Shown here in pieces: positions 45,637-55,055 of a stretch of 64,000 bases of DNA. Source of the DNA: an uncultured Paracoccaceae bacterium (lineage in GTDB: Bacteria > Pseudomonadota > Alphaproteobacteria > Rhodobacterales > Rhodobacteraceae). A program made the position numbers and the translations under genes. A model generated the notes under the pieces. It saw nothing but the letters and a program-made list of their open reading frames with translations, was not told the DNA's origin and ran no database searches. The DNA lies in assembly GCA_937872465.1 (NCBI GenBank), contig CALMSR010000055.1:1-64000 (forward strand). Direction: 5' to 3'. The stretch's first letter is position 1. Every line of letters starts with the position of its first letter.

Positions 45637-46911
45637 ATGGGCGGCGTCGGTGTCATCGACCGGTTTCTCGAGGTCTTCGCCTCCTACATCGATTCCGGCT
45701 TCGGCCTGCTGGGTGGCGACGTCGCCTTCCTCGCCACCACGCTGATCGTCATCGACATCACGCTCGCCGCACTGTTCTGGGCCTGGGGTGCGGATGACGA
45801 CATCATCGCGCGGCTGGTGAAGAAGACCCTCTTCGTCGGCGTCTTCGCCTTCCTGATCGGCAACTGGAACGACCTGGCCCGCATCGTCTTCGACAGCTTC
45901 GCGGGCCTCGGGCTTGTGGCCACCGGCGGCACCATTGGGGCAGGGGAACTGCTGCAGCCCGGCCGCATCGCGCAGGTCGGGCTCGAGGCCGGGCGGCCGA
46001 TCCTCGACGCGATCGCAGGCCTCATGGGCTTCGTCGCCTTCTTCGAGAACTTCGTCCAGATCGCGATCCTGATGTTCGCCTGGGCGGTGGTGCTGCTCGC
46101 GTTCTTCATACTGTCGATCCAGCTCTTCGTCACGCTGATCGAGTTCAAGCTCGCCACGCTCGCGGGCTTCGTGCTGGTCCCCTTCGGCCTTTTCGGCAAG
46201 ACCGCTTTCATGGCCGAGCGGGTGCTGGGCCTCGTCATCTCCTCGGGCGTCAAGGTGCTGGTGCTGGCCGTCATCGTCGGCATCGGTTCGACGATCTTCG
46301 GCGAGTTCACCGCAGGCTTTGCTGGCCCGCCGACGATCGAGGAGGCGATGTCGGTGGTCCTCGGCGCGCTGGCGCTGCTGGCCCTTGGCATCTTCGGCCC
46401 CGGCATCGCCAACGGCATCGTCTCGGGCGGCCCGCAGCTTGGCGCAGGTGCCGCCGTCGGCACCGGCCTCGCCGTCGGTGGCGCAGCGGTGGGTGGCGTT
46501 GCCGCCACGCGCATGGGTCTTGCCGCCGTGGGTTCTGCTGGCCGCGGCGCCACGGCGCTCGGCGCCGGTGGCGCGACCGCCTATCAACTGGGCGCAGCCA
46601 GCCGGGCCACGACCGCCGGTAGGGTGGCCGGTGGCACCGCCGCCATGGGCCGCGCTGGGGTCGTCACCGCGATCAACCCGCTACGCCGCGCGCTGTCCGA
46701 GAGCGCCCAGTCCGGCCGCAGCGCCGCCCATACCGCGCTCACCGGCGGCGGGCCATCCGCGGCCCCCGCCGGAGGCGGCCCGCCCGCCTGGGCCAAACGC
46801 ATGAAGCGCCAGCAATCCCTCCATCACGGCCTTGCCACTACCGCCCATGCCCTCCGCTCGGGCGATCACGGCGGCGGCGGGGCCTCTGTCAGCCTGTCCG
46901 AGAGGTCCTGA
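45637..46911 (+). CDS. trbL: TrbL, VirB6-like polytopic T4SS protein
   Basis: 424 residues with six or so hydrophobic segments in the first 260 (VAFLATTLIVIDITLAALFW, LFVGVFAFLIGNWNDLARIV, ILMFAWAVVLLAFFILSI and others), followed by a glycine/alanine-rich tail. It is an inner-membrane channel component. Start ATG 45637 follows GGAGTG and lies 4 bases after trbK. Confidence 0.92.
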   Translation: MGGVGVIDRFLEVFASYIDSGFGLLGGDVAFLATTLIVIDITLAALFWAWGADDDIIARLVKKTLFVGVFAFLIGNWNDLARIVFDSFAGLGLVATGGTIGAGELLQPGRIAQVGLEAGRPILDAIAGLMGFVAFFENFVQIAILMFAWAVVLLAFFILSIQLFVTLIEFKLATLAGFVLVPFGLFGKTAFMAERVLGLVISSGVKVLVLAVIVGIGSTIFGEFTAGFAGPPTIEEAMSVVLGALALLALGIFGPGIANGIVSGGPQLGAGAAVGTGLAVGGAAVGGVAATRMGLAAVGSAGRGATALGAGGATAYQLGAASRATTAGRVAGGTAAMGRAGVVTAINPLRRALSESAQSGRSAAHTALTGGGPSAAPAGGGPPAWAKRMKRQQSLHHGLATTAHALRSGDHGGGGASVSLSERS

Positions 46912-46914
46912 GCC

Positions 46915-47598
46915 ATGTTCCGACGCCCATCCCTGCGCTACGCCACCACCCCCGAACCCGTCACCCCCTACCAGAAGGCGGCCCAGGTCTGGGACGAGCG
47001 CATCGGTTCGGCCCGCCTGCAGGCCCGCAACTGGCGGCTGATGGCCATGGGCTGCCTCGCGCTCTCGGCCGGGCTCTCCGCCGCCCTCGTCTGGCAAGCG
47101 GCGCGCGGCACCGTGGTGCCTTACGTCGTCGAAGTCGACACTCTCGGCGCCGCGCAGGCCGTCGCCCCGGCGGTCGCGGACTTCCGCCCGACCGACCCAC
47201 AGATCGCCTGGCATCTCGCCCGCTTCATCGAGAATGTCCGCCAGCTGCCCGCCGATCCGGTGGTGCTGCGCCAGAACTGGCTACGCGCCTATGACTTCGC
47301 GACCGACCGGGGCGCGGTGGCGCTCAACGACCATGCCCGCCGCGACGACCCCTTCGCCCGGGTCGGCGATACCCAGGTCTCGGTCGAGATCTCCAGCGTC
47401 ATCCGGGCATCAGAGACGAGCTTCCGCATCGCCTGGATCGAACGCCGCTATGTCGGCGGCCAGCTCGCCGCGACCGAGCGCTGGACCGCGATCCTGACCG
47501 TGGTGATCCAGCCGCCCCGCACCGCCGAGCGCCTGCGCGCCAACCCGCTCGGCGTCTTCGTCCATGCCATCAACTGGTCGCGGGAGAGCGCGTCATGA
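46915..47598 (+). CDS. trbF: TrbF, VirB8-like T4SS protein
   Basis: 227 residues. N-terminal TPYQKAAQVWDERIGSARLQ, one membrane segment (MAMGCLALSAGLSAALVWQ) and a VirB8-like periplasmic domain (WLRAYDFATDRGAVALNDHA, FRIAWIERRY, NPLGVFVHAINWSRE). It scaffolds the T4SS. ATGA overlap with trbG. Confidence 0.93.
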   Translation: MFRRPSLRYATTPEPVTPYQKAAQVWDERIGSARLQARNWRLMAMGCLALSAGLSAALVWQAARGTVVPYVVEVDTLGAAQAVAPAVADFRPTDPQIAWHLARFIENVRQLPADPVVLRQNWLRAYDFATDRGAVALNDHARRDDPFARVGDTQVSVEISSVIRASETSFRIAWIERRYVGGQLAATERWTAILTVVIQPPRTAERLRANPLGVFVHAINWSRESAS

Positions 47599-48572
47599 AA
47601 GCCTCGCTGACCGTCCTCCTCCTCGCCGCCACCGCGCTCACCGCCTGCACCCGCGCCAACCTGCCCGAGATCGCCTATGACGACCGCGTGCCCACGCTGG
47701 CGCCGCCCCCGGCACCCGCTTTCGAGGCACCCCCGCGCCCCGTCCACATGCCGCCCGCCTGGACCCCGGCGCGCGGCGGCGATCCCGAGGCCACCACCAC
47801 CGAGGCGCGCATCCTCGCCGCCAATGCCGCGGCCCGCGTCGAGCCCCGGCGCGAGGGTTACTACAACGCGCTGCAGGTCTTCCCCTGGTCCGAGGGCGCG
47901 CTTTACCAGATCCACGCCGCACCGGGGCAGATCACCAGCATCGCGCTGGAGCCCGGCGAGCGGCTGACCGGCCCGGGTCCCATCGCCGCCGGTGACACCG
48001 CGCGCTGGATCATCGGCGACACCACCAGCGGCGCGGGCCGGACCGCCCGGGTGCATATCCTCGTCAAGCCCACACGGCCCGGCATCTTCACCAACCTCGT
48101 CGTCAACACCGACCGGCGGACCTATCACCTCGAACTGCGCGCCAGCGACGAGGTCTGGATGCCCGCCGTCGCCTGGGCCTATCCCGACACCCCCGCCATG
48201 GCCCGCCCGCTCCTGCCGCGCCCGCCCGCGATCCCGCCCGAGGCCGACCGGCGCTACCGCTACGCGCTCTCGGGCGCCAACCCGCCCTGGCGTCCGGTCT
48301 CGGCCTTCGATGACGGGCGCCGGGTCTACATCGTCTTCCCGCCTGGGATCGCGCAGGGCGAGATGCCGCCCCTCTTCGTGATCGGCCCCGATGGCGGGCC
48401 CGAGATCGCCAATACCCGCGTGCGCGGCAATGTGCTGATCGTCGACCGGCTCTTCGCCGCCGCCGAGCTGCGCCTCGGCACCGGGCGGCAGGAGGTGGTG
48501 CGCATCGCGCGCACCGATGGTCGACCGCCCGCGCCACGCCACGCCCCCCAAGCCGAGGAGCAGGGCCGATGA
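47595..48572 (+). CDS. trbG: TrbG, VirB9-like lipoprotein-type T4SS protein
   Basis: 325 residues. Signal sequence with lipobox LLLAATALTAC (Cys about 17), then VirB9/CagX domain (EGALYQIHAAPGQITSIALE, IFTNLVVNTDRRTYHLEL, YIVFPPGIAQGEMPPLFVIG). Outer-membrane core component. Overlaps trbI by 4 bases. Confidence 0.93.
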   Translation: MKASLTVLLLAATALTACTRANLPEIAYDDRVPTLAPPPAPAFEAPPRPVHMPPAWTPARGGDPEATTTEARILAANAAARVEPRREGYYNALQVFPWSEGALYQIHAAPGQITSIALEPGERLTGPGPIAAGDTARWIIGDTTSGAGRTARVHILVKPTRPGIFTNLVVNTDRRTYHLELRASDEVWMPAVAWAYPDTPAMARPLLPRPPAIPPEADRRYRYALSGANPPWRPVSAFDDGRRVYIVFPPGIAQGEMPPLFVIGPDGGPEIANTRVRGNVLIVDRLFAAAELRLGTGRQEVVRIARTDGRPPAPRHAPQAEEQGR

Positions 48573-49750
48573 CCACCCCCGACCGCCCACAGACCGAGGC
48601 CGAGATCGCCCGGGAACTCCGCCTGCGTCCCGATCCGCCCCGTGTGATGCGCCTGTCGCGCAAGGCCATCGCGCTCGCCACCGCCCTTGGCGGGCTGGGG
48701 CTCGGCGCGATCCTGATCGTCGCCCTGCAGGACCGCCGTGGCCCCGACACGCAGACCGAGCTCTTCTCGACCGAGCGCATCCCCACCGCCGAGGGCCTCA
48801 CCCGGCTGCCCGGCTCCTATGCCGACATTCCCCGTCTCGGCCCGCCGCTGCCCGGCTATCTCGGCCGCCCCACCGTCGCGGCGCAGGACCGCGGCGTCGC
48901 CGTGCCCACCAGCCCGGTGATGACCGGCCCCGCGCCCGTCGACCCCGACGAACAGCGCCGCCTGCAGGAGATCGAGGCCGCCCGCCTCAGCGGCCTCTTC
49001 GCCGATGCGCAGACCGTCCCGCGCGGCGGCGCACCTGCCGCCCCGCCACCCGCCGCACTGGGGATGTTCCCGACGCTGTCCGCCGGTGCCGGCGCTCCCG
49101 ATTCCGTGGCCGAACGCGAGGCCTTCCTGATCCGCTCGACCGGCCGCGACCCCGTCAGTGCCGAGCGTCTCGCCCCGCCGCCCAGCCCCTACATCCTGCA
49201 GGCGGGCAGCGTCATCCCGGCTGCGCTCATCACCGGCCTGCGCTCCGACCTCCCCGGCCAGATCGCCGCCCAGGTCACCGCCCCGGTCTACGACAGCCCG
49301 TCCGGCCGCTATCTGCTGATCCCGCAGGGCGCGCGCCTGCTCGGCGAATACGACAGCCGCATCGCCGCCGGACAGACCCGCCTCCTGCTGGTCTGGACCC
49401 GCCTCATCCTGCCCGACGGCCGCTCCATCGCCCTGACCCGCGAGCCCGGCGCCGATGCCTCCGGCGCCGCCGGCCTCGAGGACCGCGTCGACAACCATTG
49501 GCGCCGCATCCTCCTGGCCGCGGGCCTTGCCACGCTCCTTAACCTCGGCCTTGAACGGAGCAGCGACAGCGAAGACGACGTCGCCCGCGCCATCCGCGAG
49601 GCTGCGCAGGACACCATCGGCCGCACCGGCGACGAGATCGTCCGCCGCCAACTCGCCGTCCCCCCGACCCTGACCATCCGCCCGGGCTTCCCCGTCCGGG
49701 TCGTGGTGACCCAGGACCTGATCCTCGAGCCGCTCGGAGAAGTCCGATGA
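48569..49750 (+). CDS. trbI: TrbI, VirB10-like T4SS protein
   Basis: 393 residues. One membrane segment (AIALATALGGLGLGAILIVA) and a proline-rich stretch precede the VirB10 beta-barrel domain: ILQAGSVIPAALITGLRSDL, YLLIPQGARLLGEYDSRIA, RLILPDGRSIALTREPGADA and DLILEPLGEVR. It links inner and outer membrane parts of the channel. Confidence 0.93.
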   Translation: MTTPDRPQTEAEIARELRLRPDPPRVMRLSRKAIALATALGGLGLGAILIVALQDRRGPDTQTELFSTERIPTAEGLTRLPGSYADIPRLGPPLPGYLGRPTVAAQDRGVAVPTSPVMTGPAPVDPDEQRRLQEIEAARLSGLFADAQTVPRGGAPAAPPPAALGMFPTLSAGAGAPDSVAEREAFLIRSTGRDPVSAERLAPPPSPYILQAGSVIPAALITGLRSDLPGQIAAQVTAPVYDSPSGRYLLIPQGARLLGEYDSRIAAGQTRLLLVWTRLILPDGRSIALTREPGADASGAAGLEDRVDNHWRRILLAAGLATLLNLGLERSSDSEDDVARAIREAAQDTIGRTGDEIVRRQLAVPPTLTIRPGFPVRVVVTQDLILEPLGEVR

Positions 49751-49971
49751 CGAAACTCAAACTCGGCGCCATTCCAGACGACAAGCCCGTCAAGCTCACC
49801 GTCGACCTGCCCGCTGACGTCCACCGCGACCTCACCGCCTACGCCGAGGCCCTTTCCGCCCAGACCGGCCAGCAACTCGACCCCGCCCGTCTCGTGGCAC
49901 CCATGCTCGCGCGGTTCATGGCGACGGACCGGGGGTTCGCGAGGGTACGGTCTGGAGGCGGCAAAACATGA
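49747..49971 (+). CDS. DUF2274 protein
   Basis: 74 residues in ATGA overlap with trbI. MTKLKLGAIPDDKPVKLTVD, LPADVHRDLTAYAEAL and PARLVAPMLARFMATDRGF match DUF2274, a short RHH-like protein that regularly closes the trb operon. Function unknown; possible regulator. Confidence 0.88.
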   Translation: MTKLKLGAIPDDKPVKLTVDLPADVHRDLTAYAEALSAQTGQQLDPARLVAPMLARFMATDRGFARVRSGGGKT

Positions 49972-50491
49972 GATTGAAGGCAACTTCTACTTGCGTGCAG
50001 AGACGCTTCTTCGCGCGGAACAGTAGCAGGTCGCTGAAATAGTCTGGCGGCAGTATATATTTACCCGTCGATCGCTCTTGGGGCCCGTAGCCTCGGGATG
50101 CGTGATTGATCTCGGCTGCGCCCGCGGCGTCAGGCGGCGTCCAGTTTCGGAACCCTTGCGAGGTTGCAGGCGGCAATCGTAAAGGCGAAGCGTGCCTGAC
50201 GCGGTCGAGGCCGCGGTAAACGGTCTGGGTCATGCCGCCGACGCTCTTGGCCCAGCCGAATGGCTCCTCCTGAGCTAGTGCTCTCCACTTTTTCGAACAA
50301 GTCCACTTGCGCCGTTCCTTGGCCGCGGGTGAAGTTCAGGCATCGACACCATCGTTCGAAGCCGAAATCCCACAACGTCAGGCCAGAGCCATGTTGCCGA
50401 CCGCACCCTTCTCGGGGGATGCTTCTTTCCTTGGCGACCGGCCGCCGATACCATTGCAATCGAAATGAAAATTCAAGATGGGGACGTCGGT
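49972..50491. other. Gap between trb operon and Gabija genes
   Basis: 520 bases marking the end of the conjugation backbone. It contains only the transposase fragment at 50130-50275; the rest shows no gene. It is the entry point of the right-hand cargo. Confidence 0.5.
50130..50275 (-). pseudogene. IS5-type transposase C-terminal remnant
   Basis: On the minus strand one frame reads EEPFGWAKSVGGMTQTVYRG and LDRVR, then a neighbouring frame continues with ARFAFTIAACNLARVPKLDA and stops at 50130. This is the C-terminal end of an IS5-group transposase (EPFGWAK followed by YRGL and a final NL.R) with a frameshift near 50205. The rest of the gene and clear terminal repeats are missing. Confidence 0.65.
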
Positions 50492-52384
50492 ATGAAGGTG
50501 TGTCGCTTGAATGTCGCAAATTTTCGCGGGGTCAAGTCGGCGACCATACTGCTTCCAAAGCACGCAGTGCTGATCGGAGACAATAATACTGGAAAAACGA
50601 CACTTCTGGAGGCTCTTGACCTCGTGCTGGGGCCTGATCGTCTGAACCGCCAGCCCCCTATTGATGAGCATGATTTCTTCCAAGGCAAGTACCTTGCAAA
50701 GGTCGCTGATACAGGTGGTGAAGTGGCAGACGACGAAGGCGCTGAAGCGCCGCCGGACGCTGCCAAGCCGGAGCCAGTAGGGGAGGGTGGCGCGGGCGAG
50801 GCAGAGGCGGCCGCCGCCGCAGATGCGCCGCGCATTGAGATCGAAGTGGCCATTGCCGATCTGACCGAGGAACAGAAGGCCAAGTTCGGGGACTACACCG
50901 AGTTCTGGGATGCTGCGACGGACACCTTCTATGACGAGGCGGATCCAGCAGGCGTCGATGCAGCGCATATCACCGAGGCGCTCCGGGTCACCTTTCTCGG
51001 CTGGTACGACTCGGAGGAGGACGACTTCGAGGGGAAGACCTACTTCACCAGAAGCCTCACAGAGAGCGACACCCCCATTCCGTTCTCCAAGAAGGACAAG
51101 CAAATCTGCGGATTCCTGTACCTGCGCTCGCTACGTACCGGCTCCCGCGCGCTGAGCCTGGAAAGGGGAAGTTTGCTCGACATTATCCTGCGCTTGAAAG
51201 AGGTCAGGCCGCAGATGTGGGAGGACACCATCACCACGCTTGCCGATTACTCGGTTGCCAGCGACCCTGAGCTTGGCATCTCCGGCGTGCTGCAGAGCAT
51301 CAACACTGCACTGAAGAAGTACGTCCCAAAAGAATGGGGGATCGAGCCTCACCTCAAGGTGTCCAATCTCACCAGAGAACACCTGCGGAAGGTCATCACT
51401 GCGTTCATCGCCACGGGCGAGGGGAGCCATGCGGCGCCGTTCTATCGGCAGGGCACGGGCACCATCAACATGCTCGTGCTGGCCATGCTGTCCCAGATCG
51501 CTGAGGACAAGCAGAACGTCATTTTCGCGATGGAGGACCCGGAGACCGCCATCCCACCCTATGCCCAGAAGCGGATCGTTCACGAGATCCGCAAGTTGGC
51601 GTCTCAAACCATTTTCACCTCGCATTCGCCCTATGTCCTGGAGGAATTCGCACTCGACGAGACCGTCGTATTGGGGCGGGATGACAACGGTGTTCTGGTC
51701 AAGCGGGCCGTCGCCTTGCCCGATAGCGTCAAGCCGAAACGCTATCGGCAGGAGTTCCGGACCCGTTTCTGTGAAGGCTTGCTCGCGCGTCGCATTCTCG
51801 TCGCCGAAGGGGCGACCGAGGCGGCGACGTTTCCGGTTGTGTGCCGCCGGTTATCAGAACTGAAGCCCGACACCTATTCCTCGCTGGAGGCTCTTGGCAT
51901 CTGTACCATCGACGCCGGCAGCCAGAACAGCATTCCCGACATAGCCAAGCTCTACCGCGAGCTCGGCAAGCGTGTCTTCGCCATCTGCGACAAGCAGGAC
52001 GCGGCAAATCAGGCGCTCATAGAGGCCCAGGTCGAGCTGCTGTTGATGCACAAAGAGAAAGGTTTTGAGGACCTCGTCCTGAAGAACACGACCGAGGACG
52101 CCGTCAGGCGGTTCGCCAAGCTCATCGACTGGCCGCCGCACCTTACGGCCAAGTACCCGGACGTGGAGGCATCGGCCGCTATCGCAATCAGAGACTACTT
52201 CGGCTGGACGAAGGCAAACTGGGGAATCGCCGACTTCCTCGCACAATGTAGCGAGGCAGAGATACCTGCTTGGCTTCGTGAGGCATGTATCGCCGTCAAG
52301 GACATCTGTACGCCCGCTCCCGCCGCCGCGGAGGGTGGCGAAGCGCCGATCGAGCCGGGAGCCGGTGAGGATGGAACTGACTGA
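50492..52384 (+). CDS. gajA: GajA, OLD-family ATPase-nuclease of Gabija
   Basis: 630 residues from ATG 50492 (GGGG upstream; ATG 50465 is an alternative). The ABC-type ATPase is split: Walker A VLIGDNNTGKTTLLEALDLV (about 25-45), signature GTGTINMLVLAML and Walker B VIFAMEDPETA. The C-terminal toprim nuclease has ILVAEGATEAATF (about 435) and AICDKQDAANQ (about 497). An A/E/P-rich insertion at about 75-115 (GAEAPPDAAKPEPVGEGG) is unusual for the family. In Gabija, GajA is the nucleotide-inhibited site-specific nuclease. It overlaps gajB by 14 bases. Confidence 0.88.
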   Translation: MKVCRLNVANFRGVKSATILLPKHAVLIGDNNTGKTTLLEALDLVLGPDRLNRQPPIDEHDFFQGKYLAKVADTGGEVADDEGAEAPPDAAKPEPVGEGGAGEAEAAAAADAPRIEIEVAIADLTEEQKAKFGDYTEFWDAATDTFYDEADPAGVDAAHITEALRVTFLGWYDSEEDDFEGKTYFTRSLTESDTPIPFSKKDKQICGFLYLRSLRTGSRALSLERGSLLDIILRLKEVRPQMWEDTITTLADYSVASDPELGISGVLQSINTALKKYVPKEWGIEPHLKVSNLTREHLRKVITAFIATGEGSHAAPFYRQGTGTINMLVLAMLSQIAEDKQNVIFAMEDPETAIPPYAQKRIVHEIRKLASQTIFTSHSPYVLEEFALDETVVLGRDDNGVLVKRAVALPDSVKPKRYRQEFRTRFCEGLLARRILVAEGATEAATFPVVCRRLSELKPDTYSSLEALGICTIDAGSQNSIPDIAKLYRELGKRVFAICDKQDAANQALIEAQVELLLMHKEKGFEDLVLKNTTEDAVRRFAKLIDWPPHLTAKYPDVEASAAIAIRDYFGWTKANWGIADFLAQCSEAEIPAWLREACIAVKDICTPAPAAAEGGEAPIEPGAGEDGTD

Positions 52385-54191
52385 GAAGCAACGTCAGATA
52401 TTGGCGGCCGAAGGCCACCTCCTCGTCACAGGAGGGCCGGGCTCCGGCAAGACCACGGTCTCCATTCTCAAGGCCGCGCAGATTGCCGATCAGCATTTGC
52501 GGCCGGGGCAGAAAGTTTTGTTCCTCAGCTTCGCCCGCGCGACCGTCTCCCGTGTCGTCGAGGCCATCGAGTACGAACAGCAAATCCCCCGCGAGCAGAA
52601 ACGGCGGATTGACGTCGAGACCTACCACTCTTTTTTCTATCGCATCTTGAAGGCGCACGGCTACCTGGTGGGTCTGCCGCGGCGTATCGATATTCTGACG
52701 CCGCCGAGCGAGGCGATTGCCCTATCGGCCATCCGCAGCGGATATGCCGCCGCGTCGAAGCTGACCGAGGCGCAGAAGGCCGAGAAGGCGGCGGCAGTAG
52801 AGGCTAAGCGGCTACGACTGGCCCGCGAAGACGGCGACATCTGCTTCGACCTTTTTGCGCCGTATGTCGGTGACATCCTTCATGGCAGCGAGCGCATCCG
52901 CAGGCTGCTGGCCACCATGTACCCCGTCATCATCCTCGACGAGTTTCAGGACACCAGTACGGACCAATGGCGTGTCGTCCGGGCGCTCGGAGAGTTCACC
53001 ACGCTTATCGCGCTCGCCGACCCTGAGCAGCGCATCTACGACTGGATTGGCGCCGATCCGGAGCGCCTTGACCACTTTAGGGCCGCGTTTGCGCCGACCG
53101 AAGTGGACCTCAGCACCGACAACCATCGCAGCGCGGGCACTGACATCGGGGTCTTCGGCAATGACATCCTCAAGGGCAAGTTCCGCCAGGAGCCGTATGT
53201 GGGCGTGCAAATCTACGTTTATCCGCCCAATACCGATCAGGCGTTCTCCGGGCTTGTAACCACGACCTACAAGGCGCGGAAGCGGCTTGTTGATGCCGGG
53301 ATGAAGGAATGGTCGCTGGCCATCCTCGTACCGACGAAGAAGATGACCCGCTTGGTATCAGACGCGTTCCGGTCGCCGCCGGGCGGGATGACCGAGATTC
53401 CCCATTCGGCGGTTGTCGAATTGGAAGCCGCGATCCTCGGCGCCGAGGTTATCGCTTTGCTCATGCAGCCGGATACGGATGGCTCTCACTTCGAGCGGTT
53501 CATCGCCCTGATACGCAACTATTTCCATGGCAAGGGCGGTGACACACCGACCAATGCCGCTCTGCACGAGGCTGCCAATATCCAGAAAGCCTACGGCGAA
53601 CACATTGCCTGTCTTGCCGCCGGCAAAGCGCTCCGAAAGAACAGTATCCTGGTCGCCATGCTCGGCGTCTATGGTCAAGCACAAAAGCTCGCGCTCACCG
53701 GTGATCCGGACAAGGACTGGCGAGCCATGCGGCGTCTTCTGGAGGAAGGTTCCTGTCCGCGGTTGAAAGAGATTGCTCAGGAAGTGCGGAGTATCCGACT
53801 TCTTGAGCGGGGCACCCAACTCCGTCAGGCGCTTTCTCAAGACTGGCGGGACAACGGCGCCTATCGCAACGCGCTGACGATCATTCGGCAGGCGTTTGTC
53901 CAGGAGCATTTTGCCACACACGCTAAGCCCGAGACTGGCGTCGTGGTGATGAATATGCATAAGGCCAAGGGTAAGCAGTTCGACGAAGTGATCATCTTCG
54001 AGGGTTGGCCGATCAACCGAAAAGGCCAGCCACCCTACAACGCCGACCGGATCGTACGCTTCAATTCCCGCGACGAGATCGATGACCAGGCGCGACAGAA
54101 TCTTCGGGTGAGTGTGACGCGAGGCAAGCGGCGCACGACGATCTTGACCCCGAAAAGCGACCCCTGCGTTCTCCTGTTGGGCGATGACTAG
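52371..54191 (+). CDS. gajB: GajB, UvrD-like helicase of Gabija
   Basis: 606 residues from ATG 52371 (GGTGAGG upstream), overlapping the end of gajA in another frame. Superfamily 1 helicase: Walker A TGGPGSGKTTVSIL (about 19-32), motif Ia VLFLSFARATVSRV, Walker B VIILDEFQDTSTDQWR (about 187), motif III ALADPEQRIYDWIG and motif V/VI NMHKAKGKQFDEVIIF with RVSVTRGKRRT. This is the partner of GajA in Gabija defence. The motifs look intact, so the pair should be active. Confidence 0.88.
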   Translation: MELTEKQRQILAAEGHLLVTGGPGSGKTTVSILKAAQIADQHLRPGQKVLFLSFARATVSRVVEAIEYEQQIPREQKRRIDVETYHSFFYRILKAHGYLVGLPRRIDILTPPSEAIALSAIRSGYAAASKLTEAQKAEKAAAVEAKRLRLAREDGDICFDLFAPYVGDILHGSERIRRLLATMYPVIILDEFQDTSTDQWRVVRALGEFTTLIALADPEQRIYDWIGADPERLDHFRAAFAPTEVDLSTDNHRSAGTDIGVFGNDILKGKFRQEPYVGVQIYVYPPNTDQAFSGLVTTTYKARKRLVDAGMKEWSLAILVPTKKMTRLVSDAFRSPPGGMTEIPHSAVVELEAAILGAEVIALLMQPDTDGSHFERFIALIRNYFHGKGGDTPTNAALHEAANIQKAYGEHIACLAAGKALRKNSILVAMLGVYGQAQKLALTGDPDKDWRAMRRLLEEGSCPRLKEIAQEVRSIRLLERGTQLRQALSQDWRDNGAYRNALTIIRQAFVQEHFATHAKPETGVVVMNMHKAKGKQFDEVIIFEGWPINRKGQPPYNADRIVRFNSRDEIDDQARQNLRVSVTRGKRRTTILTPKSDPCVLLLGDD

Positions 54192-54192
54192 G

Positions 54193-54375
54193 GGAACGTC
54201 TTCCCCTGCCTGCAAGCGCCTGCGGCGTTCTCCGTCACCCCTTCAAGTAGGTGCAGCCCCCCGCAACGCCCCCGAAGTCGCCGCACCGTGGGCCACGTAC
54301 TACCACCCTGTGCGGCGGCAGCGGCCGGTCCCTCGGGCGATGGTGATCCTTCGGTCGCCCTCGGCGTGACGCCAC
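54193..54375 (+). repeat. Degenerate direct repeat, left copy (R1)
   Basis: Shares blocks in the same order with 58240-58437: CCCCGCAACGCC, a GCCGC…GGNCACG block, and GCGGCGGCAGCGG followed by CGTGAC. Identity is only moderate over the full length. The two copies bracket the minus-strand four-gene cassette. Confidence 0.5.
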
Positions 54376-54440
54376 CTTTTTGCTGACTTCTTCCGACCGC
54401 GCCGTGCTTAACGACCTGCGCCAAGTTGTTCTGTGGGTAA

Positions 54441-55055
54441 TTATCTTATATTTATCAGGCCCTTGTAGTTCGGTAGGCAGGGGCAATGGAGCGCGCGCTC
54501 TATGCCGATCAGGGCGACAATGGCGTCGCCGTGCTCTTGCGGGATTCGCATGCGGCCTTCACGGAGGGCGAGGTAGATGGCCTTGGCTATTTCAGCATCG
54601 CCAAGGCTGCGCCGCGCTGCCGGATGTTGAAGCAGGTCGAGGGTCCAGCCCGGCTCTTCGCCGCCCATGCGGGTGACAGCTTGGGCGCGCCCCTTTCTCT
54701 CGTCGATGACCGCACGGAGGTCTCGCCGGGCGGCGACGGCAATCGTGGCGGCTTCGCCGTCGTCGAGGGATGACGCGCCAGAGGTTAGGGCGGCGAAAAG
54801 CTCGTACTCGTCGTCCGTCATGGCGACGATTTCGATCGTTCCCTTTCCTGCGAGGCCGTGCAGGAATCTGTGGTCGCCGTTCCTCCGGCCCGTCTCGTTG
54901 TCGAGCTCGTCCGCAACGGCTTGCGTGACCACGATGGCGTTAGGAAGCGCCATCAGTATCCGCTCACCGAAGGTGCAGGCGTGGAGGTTGATCAGGACGC
55001 TCGTGTCGAGGACCAGCGGCCTCGATTCATCAGCCAAGGAGCTTGAGAAGGTCAT
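54441..55055 (-). CDS. PIN-domain nuclease (toxin-like)
   Basis: 204 residues; start ATG 55055 overlaps the end of the XRE-ImmA gene by 26 bases. Canonical acidic residues of PIN domains are present: RPLVLDTSVLINLHA, TQAVADELDNETG, DDGEAATIAVAA and LRAVIDERKGRAQA. PIN domains are usually RNA- or DNA-cutting toxins or effectors. As last gene of the four-gene operon it may be the effector. A DUF3368-type toxin pairing with XRE-ImmA is the alternative. Confidence 0.85.
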   Translation of the reverse strand: MTFSSSLADESRPLVLDTSVLINLHACTFGERILMALPNAIVVTQAVADELDNETGRRNGDHRFLHGLAGKGTIEIVAMTDDEYELFAALTSGASSLDDGEAATIAVAARRDLRAVIDERKGRAQAVTRMGGEEPGWTLDLLQHPAARRSLGDAEIAKAIYLALREGRMRIPQEHGDAIVALIGIERALHCPCLPNYKGLINIR

